Shown: positions 56,034 to 64,000 of the stretch, piece after piece
Layout of the letters: each line of letters opens with the position of its first letter
Position numbering within the stretch: position 1 is the stretch's first letter
From: Cryptomeria japonica
Taxonomy: Eukaryota > Streptophyta > Pinopsida > Cupressales > Cupressaceae
Reading direction: 5' to 3'
Assembly: GCF_030272615.1 (NCBI RefSeq)
Contig: NC_081414.1
Location: forward strand, 665,227,938-665,291,937
DNA length: 64,000 bases
Program-made: the position numbers and the translations under genes
The notes under the pieces: generated by a model
The model's input: only the letters and a program-made list of their open reading frames with translations
What the model was told of the DNA's origin: nothing
Databases searched by the model: none

Positions 56034-56497
56034 ATGGAAAGTTTGAGACAACAACTGGAAGAAGCTCTTGAAGATTTTGATGCAGAAAAATTGAAGAATA
56101 TCAAACTGGAAGATGAACTCAGAACTACTTGGGAATTCATCCAAGCACTTCAAGATAACCTGGTTATAGAAAAGAATAAGAGAAAAGAATTACATGTGTA
56201 TTACAAAATCAAGATGATGAAGAAAAGGAAACTCTCAGAGATATTACAGAGAAACTGAGACAAGAGAACAATAACATGAAGAATGAGATGCAAGATTTAA
56301 CCATGAGATTATGCAAGGATATTGAAGATAGAAAGAGGAATGAAGAAGATTTCGCCATAAGACTTAATGAAAGATCAAATGAATCTCTAAGGCTTAGCTA
56401 TGAAAATAATATGCTTAAAACAGATTTGATTCACATGCAACATGACAAACAGGAACTTATGAGACGAGTTAGCACTTTGGAAAGTGAGTTAGAATAG
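56034..56497 (+). pseudogene. Coiled-coil ORF in the gag position of the copia-type element
   Basis: It starts MESLRQQLEEALEDF about 60 bp after the primer-binding site. Frame 1 runs to about 56200, where a frameshift moves the reading to DDEEKETLRDITEKLRQENN and on to STLESELE with a stop at 56495. Nearly the whole ~155 residues are heptad-like, rich in Glu, Lys, Leu and Asn. I see no capsid or zinc-knuckle motif, so it is not a standard gag. The rest of the element is cut off by the insertion at 56559. It could be an accessory protein or a captured host coiled coil. Confidence 0.55.
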
Positions 56498-59400
56498 TTC
56501 AGACAAGCTTGATGATATGTTGAAAAGTCAGAAACCTGATGGAGAAACATTTGGACTTTGTGAGGCCCTACCTCGACTCAGCTTGACATTTTTAGTTATT
56601 TTCATATTGAGACTATTATGGATGCCTTATTTTATGAATTATGGATTTAGAACCTATATGATTCCATGATTTGGATCACATTGACGTATATTGATGCTTC
56701 ATTTTATGCATTATGATTATGAAACTTTATATGTTGCTAGAATAGAATTACTTTGAAATGGTGAATGTCATTATTGGAATTGGAGGACTTCATTTTGATG
56801 ATAGAAAAAGGATGCTTATTTTATGAATGGTTCAATTTTGAGAATTATGATAATTGCTTATGTGGAATCGAATTTTAATGAATGTATATTGAATTATTAT
56901 TGTCAAATGTATGAGTGTTTGATGTGCAATGAAATCCATGTATTTAATTATATGTAATTATGATTATTTGGAATTACTAATGTGTTAATTAAGATGCGCA
57001 GGAAAATTATCCATGTGACCACGGAATTAATATGGAGAACCAAACCTAGACCTATGTACGTTTGTTAAGCCAGGGGTTGTCTATTTGGAGAGACAACACC
57101 TCGTTCGTATTGTATTTTATTTGTGAAGTGAATGATGCATGTGGTTAATTTGATTTTATGTAATTGTGTAAACCTACAAGAGACAAATTCCATGTGTGAT
57201 TTTTATATTGTATTTTATTGTGTCACTTGACACGTGCTGATTAGTGTCATTGATTTTGACTTGTCTCTTGGAGGGAGTTTTGTTTCTACCAAAGCCATTC
57301 AAACACATGAGTGTGGTCCCAAATTTGCCTTGGGTAGGGAGTCTTGGGAGTGGTCAACTCAGGTTTGACCCGTAGGTTAACTTCAGTTGGGTTTCTAAGG
57401 GGTCAAATGGACTCCTAGGGTCAGTTTAGGGGCTTTTACAAAGGTCCAAAGGGTATACCTATGGGTTAGGGGTATTTTTAAACATGTGACAACTCCCATG
57501 TGACTGTTTAGTCACCTCAAAAAGTGGTTTTCCTAAGGTGAGCGAAAATTCAACTTAGAAGGTTCCTCCTAGGATAGACAACTTTCCCTTTTGATGTCAA
57601 ACTCTCTTCCCCATCCTCTCTCACCTTTTCCCTTTCCAGTTTTAACAACATGTAAGAGGTTGGGAAGAGAAACCAATGGGAACTCTCACCTTACCCAAGG
57701 GGTTGGGAAGTGTGAGAGAGACCTTCTTAGGCAAGGATTAGGGACTTAGTGAGTAATCACCCACTCTCCATTGTTGGAGATGATGCATTGTTTTTGAAAA
57801 TTAGTTGTAGGATAGAATTTTGGTGAAGTGTTGGTGGAAAGTTTGTGTGGATTTGGGCAGCTCATCCCCAACTAAGTCTAACATACCTATTGGCAAATTA
57901 AGGTTGGTTTTACTTCTTTTTTGTTATGTTGTTTATGTTGTTTTGAAAGAAAAAAATGCTTGTATGAGGAGATGTGTATATGTAAAATGTTTTGTAGGAG
58001 ATAAATGTAAATTTTCATTTCCTTGTTCTTTGTTTATGTGTTCTTGTTTTGGGAGTGTCCAAGGCCTCTTACTCTGGGGAGAGTAGGATGGTCTTAGGGT
58101 GGAAGAAGTATGATAGCCTTGGGTGAGAGGCTCTCCTTATGGAGAGTGATCTCAAGGGTGTCCTTTGTGACCCTTGCTACATAGCCTTGTGTATGCATTT
58201 GGGGGTCATAAGGGGAGAAAATATGGCTTTTATGCCTTTGGGGGGCATAAGGTGTGGAGATGAAATTTGCTGTATTTTGTTTTGCCATGAGGTGGCTTGA
58301 GTTGTATTATGCTTGCAATCTCCCCAATGGTACTTGGTCCACTTCCACCTGTGGAAAGTTCATCACAAGTTATGGTGAGAGTGTAGCTTGGGATGGGAAA
58401 ATGCATGTTGAGTGTTTGCCTTTGTTGTTGTGTTGTTTGTTTGTGACCCGTCTAGTGCTTGGTTCTCCAAGCTCGGGGGTGGCTTCTAGTAAGCCTAGGC
58501 TGGGAGGTGAGCTCTCCATGGTCAAGTTGCATTTTTATTGCAGGTTGCTTGGGATGGAAAAGAAAAGAGGAAGGGAATAGTTGTTGTTCTAAGTTGTAGA
58601 AAAAGTTTTCAAAAAAAGAATTGTATTTAATTTGTAGCAAAAAGAAAAGAGGAGTCAATGTTGTATTTATCTTTCCAAAAGCAAAGTAAAGTATGTATTT
58701 CATTATAAGTTCTTATTCATTAAAAAGGAGAGACTAGTAGGGTTTTCAATCCCATGTGTAATGCTATCTTCATTTAAAAATAAATAAAATTCTTAAAGAA
58801 ATGCATGAGTTTACTTAGTTTATTTTGTCAAAAAAAAAGAAATGTATAAGTTTTATTAAGTTCTATGGTTTCAAAAAAAAAATATAAAAGTTGTTGCATT
58901 CATGTTTCTTTTAAAATTTAAAGTTCCTTTTATTCGTCATGCAAATAAAATTATGGAAATAAGGAATATCATGCATATAGGCTCTTGAGCTAAATACAAT
59001 TACTAAAGGTGTTAAATAGGTTTAATCTATCTATCTTTAAGTTGATTTACATGTGTTGTAGTTGTTGTTATAAATTACTATTTTCTGTCATTTTATTAGT
59101 TGTAGAAAAATAAAGCTAATTAGTGTTCCATTTCCAAAGTTAAAATCTAAGTCTTAAAAGGGAAAATAGATAGGTTAGAGCTTGTTGTAAATGTGTATTT
59201 TTAAATAAGATGGAAATAAATAGAATGCCTTATCAACAAAAAAAAAAGGAATATAGCATATATATTAACTTTTATAAAAAAAATATAGATAGTGAAACCT
59301 TCATCTATAACTTACTGTCATTATCCTTCTAGTTTTCTATATGTATTTACAGACTTAATAATATAAAAAAAAAGGGAAAGGAACATATATATACATGTTA

Positions 59401-59539
59401 ATCATTTATATGTTTTATTTTGTAATCTGCATATTTCAAGAAAACAACTATATATATACATATATATATATATATATGAATGTTTAACGTTAACAAAAAA
59501 AAAGAAATTAAAAAAAAAAAATTGCAAAGCATAAGGAGT

Positions 59540-59790
59540 GGGCCACAGCTGTGGTGGCGACGTCCACAGCCTACGGGAGCCGCAGCTGTGGGCGGCGACG
59601 TCCATAGACCGCGGGAGCCTGCAGCTGTGGGCAGCAACGTCCACAGTCTGCGGGAGCCTGTAGCTATGGGCGGTGTCGTCCACAGTCTGCAGGAGCCTGT
59701 AGCTATGGGCGGTGTCGTCAACAGTCTGCGGGAGCCTGTAGCTATGGGCGGTGTCGTCCACAGTCTGCGGGTCACTGCAGCTGTGGGCAG
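59540..59790. repeat. 39-bp tandem array inside the LTR
   Basis: GGGAGCCTGTAGCTATGGGC plus 19 bp begins at 59652, 59691 and 59730, with diverged copies on both sides. The period of 13 codons keeps frames open on both strands (TTPPIATGSRRLW on the minus strand), which explains the overlapping ORFs without a gene. Confidence 0.8.
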
Positions 59791-60189
59791 CGCTATCCGC
59801 AGCCCATGGGTACACCCCCGCAATGCTCTTCCCTCTTCTATGGAATTCCTAGCTCAGCCTGCGCGTAACCTCAAACCCCGTCGTGAGAAAGAAAATAAGC
59901 GCCGCCTCCCATGGCCGCCGCATCCCCACACCTGCACACACACACACACAAAAAAAAAAGACATTACACTCACACACCAAATAAGGATTATCACACACAT
60001 GCCCTAACCCTAATTCTAGGTTAGGGCAAACACATATGGATTTTAAAAGAAAATGTGTGAGGGATATGAGTATTTTTAGAAAAAAGGGAGTTAGGGTTAT
60101 CATGGGGACTTTTATAATTTTCTTTTAATAAGGTGAAGTAATAAAAAAAAAAGGGAAAGAGGGCCATCACTTCAACTCTTGAATTATAC

Positions 60190-60303
60190 ATTTAAATATA
60201 TATGTATTTATATATATATATTTGTATATATATATGTATGTATGTATATATATGTGTATAGATGGACATTTTTACATTTCCCCATGCCCCCTTATATAAA
60301 TAA

Positions 60304-60352
<49 letters not shown>
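60190..60352. repeat. (TA)n microsatellite region
   Basis: Interrupted TATATA tracts are present, the longest at about 60311-60350. A shorter one is at 59454-59476. Confidence 0.85.
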
Positions 60353-60354
<2 letters not shown>

Positions 60355-60918
60355 TTAGATATATAGTATCTATATATATAGAATTATATATATATTTATT
60401 TGAAACCAAATGTTTAATTGCAAATCATTTATAACCACTTTCTAATGTTATAGGAGTGAAGAAGCATTTTAATAAGAAATTTTAAACTTAAACTCTTGGG
60501 AGGATTAATCTAGGGGGATTAAAATGACCCATGTGTGTCAAGTTGGCCCCTTTATTTTGAAATTTATTAGACACCTTTTAATTAATGGATATTTTATTTA
60601 ATAGATTTATTTAATCAAAGAGTTAGGGTAAATTAATTTTAGACCCTTAGTAATTAAAAAACTATAGGAGATCATTAATGTTCCCTATCAATTAAGTTTG
60701 AGATTATTTGCTAAGTGAGTTTAATTATTTATTAATGGAAGATAGTAATAACTCTTTTGGAGAAATATTAGCTCGCTTATAACTTAGATTATTTATCGCC
60801 TAATTAATTTAGTTGTTTGATTCACTCAAAAACATAGTTAAGACCAAATGAGTTTGCATTATTTTAATAAGTTAGTCGTACTAGGTTAAGTATTAAAAAA
60901 AAAAAATTATTCCGTTTG

Positions 60919-60936
60919 TGCCCAAAAGTTTGGGCA
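60919..60936. repeat. Perfect hairpin next to the LTR 3' end
   Basis: TGCCCAAAAGTTTGGGCA has an 8-bp stem with an AG loop, ending five bases before the LTR terminus. Confidence 0.7.
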
Positions 60937-60944
60937 TGACATTT

Positions 60945-60956
60945 TGGTATCAGAGC
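60945..60956 (+). promoter_or_regulatory. Primer-binding site for initiator Met tRNA
   Basis: TGGTATCAGAGC, continuing AAGG, lies three bases after the LTR end. Confidence 0.85.
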
Positions 60957-61112
60957 AAGGTTACCAACACTAGGAACCTTACTCCATTACGTTTCGTTAT
61001 AATTATTTAATTAATTAAATTATATTTATTTTATTATATATTTTTTTAATTAGTTAAAATATTTCTCCAAAAATATTTATTTATTTTATTTTATTTTATT
61101 TTCTTAAAAAGG

Positions 61113-64000
61113 ATGCCTCCAACTACGCGACAAGCTTGCAAACATGGTAGAGGCCCTAGGCGTGAACGAATGGCATGCGAAGAGGTCAATAGGGAGGAAT
61201 CAGTTCCAGAAGTGAACACAGAAGCCCCTCCCAAATGATTAGTTGACCCGAACTGAGACATCTTGGTAGCTCTACAGAACCTGATTGGCATAGTTCAAGA
61301 TAGGCTGCCGGCAGTAGATCATAATGTAGAGAACCAAGACTCAGGGAGCCATAGAATAGTAGAACGAGAACGGAGTAGGAGTCCACCTCCTAATCCTATA
61401 GAGAGTCAAGCTGGGCATGAGCCCGAGTCCGTTCACCTACCAACACCACCTCTAGTCGTAGCACTAGTGTATTATGAGAGGGCACGTCAGGATCCAGGGG
61501 ATCTAATCAGAGAGGTTATGCATCTTCAGCCACCATCTTTTGGGGGATCTATCGACGGGGTAGAAGCAGAGGCATGGCTTTTGAGCCTAGATAGGTGCTT
61601 TGCATTGCGCTCTTATGAGAGCAATCTAAAAGCACGTGCAGTGGTCCACCTATTGCGAGGAACAACCTCCACATGGTGGAGACAGGAAGAATATAAGTGT
61701 GGCTTAGAGATAGAAACCCTCACTTGGAAGATTTCCACAGAAAGATTCAGGGAGAGGTACTTATCAGAGCATTTTAGACAGCGTAGGGTGGATGAGTTTC
61801 ATGACCTCCAGCAGAAGGGTCTTTCAGTGACCCAGTACGAGAACAAGTTCTTTGAACTCTTACCGTATGTAGACTACTTGAAAGACGAGAAGCTTCTCGT
61901 CAACAATTTTATCAGAGGATTGAATTCCGGCATAGCAGGACCAGTGAGGATGGCCGCTCCAGGGAGCCTTCGGGTTGCTGTGGAGAAGGCTTTGATAGTC
62001 GAGGAGATTCAGGTCAGACCCCAGGACTCGAGGGATCGGTTCCAGAACCGTAACCCTACACCAAAGACTTATGAGTTTCAGAAACCCCATTGGAAGGGTA
62101 ACAACAGACACACATTGGGGTTCTCCAAACCCCCTCCTCTGCAGCAGTCACAGCAAAACCAGAGGCAAAGGCCTCCATAGAGTCAGCAGGGTGCGAAGCC
62201 CAAGCAGTGGCAGTCACGGGGTCAAAGGTGAGATTAGAGATCTCAGGCTCCTTACACACCTCCGGCGAGGACTCAGCAGTCCTCTAGAGGTGGGTATAGT
62301 GGTTCTAGCAGGACAAGGGGATAGTCTTTCTCCAAACCACAAGGAGTGCAGTTTCAGGCATGTGACGCTTGCTTCACATGTGGAGCCATGGGACACATGG
62401 TGAGAGAGTGTCCTCAGGGTCAGATGGCAGGAATTCAGAGGATGGCAGCATCAGAGCCGACAGTTGGGGATATGGGCAAGTCCCATAGGGTCTTCACAGC
62501 GGTTGACAATCGCCAGGCAGAGCATCAGGCCACAGTTATTGAGGTAGCAGGTTTGATCAGAGGTAGGAGTGTATCTATATTATTTGATTCAGGAGCTATT
62601 GATTGTTTTATATCTCCATTGGTTGTGGAGCATTGCGGGCTAGTGGCAATTAGACAAGAGGTCAGTTGGGAAGTGGAATTAGCTTCAGGGGCTAGAGTGT
62701 CAGTGGAATCAGAGGTTAGAGGATGTCAACTTCAGATTGGTAATACCACCACCTTAGTAGACCTTAGACTTACACCACTTGGATCATATGGCATCGTACT
62801 TGGCATGGATTGGCTTTATGCTCATAGAGCTAGGATGGATTGTCACCTGAAAAGGATCGAGTGTGAGGATGATCATGGTTCTCCCATAGTAATCATTGGG
62901 ATTCAGAGACCCATGTCTCTTTGTATGATCTCCACCATGCAGCTTAAGCGGAGGATGCGAAAGGGATGCCAGTTATTTGCCATCACCATTAGTGATAGAG
63001 AAGAAGAAGAGGAAAAGGAACCATCTATTGACGACCATCCTATCCTTAAGGGATTTTCAGATGTATTTTCTTCAGAGTTACTCGATATGCCGCCTCGTAG
63101 AGAGATTTATTTTCATATAGACCTTGTTCCAAGAGCTGAACCAGTTTCAAGAGCACCATATAGGATGACCACAAATGAGCTTAATGAGCTCAAGATGCAG
63201 CTTGAGGAACTCCTAGAGAAGGGCCACATTCATCCTAGTGTATCCCCTTGGGGTGCACCAGTCATCTTCATGAAGAAGAAGGATGGATCTCTTTGATTAT
63301 GCATGGATTACCGTCAGTTGAACAAAGTAACCATCAAGAACCGATATCTGTTGCCCAGGATCGACGATTTATTTGACCAACTTCAGGGTGCCAAAGTATT
63401 TTTCAAGATTGATCTAAAGTCAGGGTACCATCAGTTGAGGATAGTGGATAGCGATATCCACAAGACCGCGTTTCACACTAGATATGGCCACTATGAGTTC
63501 ACCATGGTTCCATTCGGTCTTACGAATGCCCTAGCTATTTTCATGAGTCTCATGAATGGAGTATTCTGCACATTCCTTGACCGTTTTGTGATTGTATTCC
63601 TTGACGACATATTGATATATTCACGGAATGAGGAGGAGCATGAGGAGCACCTGAGACAGGTTTTGCAGTGTTTGAGGGATAATCAGTTATATGGCAGTTT
63701 GTCGAAGTGTGCTTTCTTTAGAACAGAGGTCAAGTACCTTGGTCATGTTATATCTGGTGATGGGATCTCAGTAGACCCATTGAAGATCAGAGCCATTATG
63801 GATTGGCCAACGCCTACCAGTGTGATAGAGGTCAGGAGCTTCATGGGCTTAGCAGGTTATTATCGATGTTTTGTTGAGGGATTCTCTAGAGTCTCTCATC
63901 CTATTACTTCTCTTCAGCACAAAGGGAAGAAATTTGAGTCGACGGAGAAGTGCGAGAAGGCCTTTCAGGAACTTAAAAAGGCACTTACTACTGCACCTAT
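61113..64000 (+). pseudogene. gag-pol of the Tekay/Del-type element (partial, with stops)
   Basis: The start ATG at 61113-61115 gives MPPTTRQACKHGRGPRRER, a basic N terminus. The capsid domain spans about 61540-61960 (FGGSIDGVEAEAWLLSLDRC, TWWRQEE, FRERYLSEHFRQRRVDEF). The zinc knuckle CFTCGAMGHMVREC is at 62370-62411. The retropepsin triplet DSG starts at 62586 (ILFDSGAIDCFI). RT runs from about 63090, with [13 protein letters not shown] and the FLDD box (Asp codons 63603-63608), to the right edge. All parts share one frame. Stops near 61233, 61251, 62178, 62229-62236, 62323 and 63295 mostly look like C-to-T changes at Arg, Gln or Trp codons. Inactive, but otherwise well preserved. Confidence 0.85.

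Larger units (their letters stand above)
56559..60941 (+). repeat. Very long (4383 bp) 5' LTR
   Basis: It starts TGTGAGGCCC and ends GGGCATGACA, an imperfect inverted pair, followed by TTT and the primer-binding site. It contains a 39-bp repeat array, (TA)n tracts, a short CA run and A-rich stretches. Open frames at 57820-58703 have no recognisable domain. Only one LTR is visible, so the left border rests on the terminal match and should be confirmed with the partner LTR. Confidence 0.6.
56559..64000 (+). mobile_element. Ty3/gypsy element of Tekay/Del chromovirus type (5' part, runs off right edge)
   Basis: It has a 4.4-kb 5' LTR, a Met-tRNA primer-binding site, then a single gag-pol frame from 61113 to the edge. 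The CxxC zinc knuckle, retropepsin and RT match the Tekay/Del lineage in style. The base pairs before the LTR (GACTT) would be the target-site duplication. Its 3' LTR lies outside the window. Confidence 0.8.

Noticed and set aside
59398-60007. Overlapping ORFs of 137-175 codons on both strands
   Set aside because: They come from a 39-bp (13-codon) tandem repeat inside an LTR; no domain and equal openness on both strands.

Overview
This window looks like a repeat-dominated plant nuclear genome, most likely a gymnosperm (conifer-type). The evidence is long-LTR Ty3/gypsy elements, a chromovirus with a chromodomain, tRNA-Met primer-binding sites, plant GT-AG introns, a plant-type BTB/POZ gene, and heavy decay of nested retrotransposons, largely C-to-T and G-to-A changes. 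Species cannot be told from sequence alone. There are no bacterial-type operons, no rRNA or tRNA genes and no CRISPR.

Layout. 1-7.8 kb: two decayed copies of one uncharacterised protein family lie head to head (minus 1-1840, plus 4554-7759), separated by a spacer with four consecutive palindromes. 7.75-28 kb: three direct LTRs of one family (termini TGTTGA / TCAACA) bound two internal regions that carry a gag remnant and unusual spacer arrays. The middle LTR is split by a complete gag-protease-only element (14585-22394, minus, TSD AGAGC). A solo LTR of another family (23367-23984, TSD CATTT) sits just downstream. 28-31.1 kb: the one convincing host gene, a BTB/POZ-domain protein on the minus strand, with candidate spliced exons downstream. 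31.8-47.7 kb: an old gypsy element with the order gag-PR-archaeal-type RNase H-RT-RNase H-INT, split by a complete chromovirus (36957-44842, minus, TSD CTAGC) and cut off in its 3' LTR. 47.7-50.9 kb: four near-perfect hairpins, then a decayed spliced gene with about 11 exons. 51.6-54.4 kb: an eight-unit satellite of about 350 bp, followed by a 51-bp array. 55.1-56.5 kb: a copia-type LTR with a coiled-coil ORF in the gag position, itself interrupted by a gypsy element of Tekay/Del type. That element has a 4.4-kb LTR, and its gag-pol runs off the right edge.

How the parts relate. Almost everything is transposable-element sequence, and the nesting gives an order of events: both complete nested elements must be younger than their hosts. 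Their target-site duplications confirm the boundaries independently of protein similarity. The elements of most interest are the gypsy element with RNase H upstream of RT, the gag-protease-only element with recurring hairpins, the head-to-head unknown family, and the spliced gene behind the hairpin cluster.
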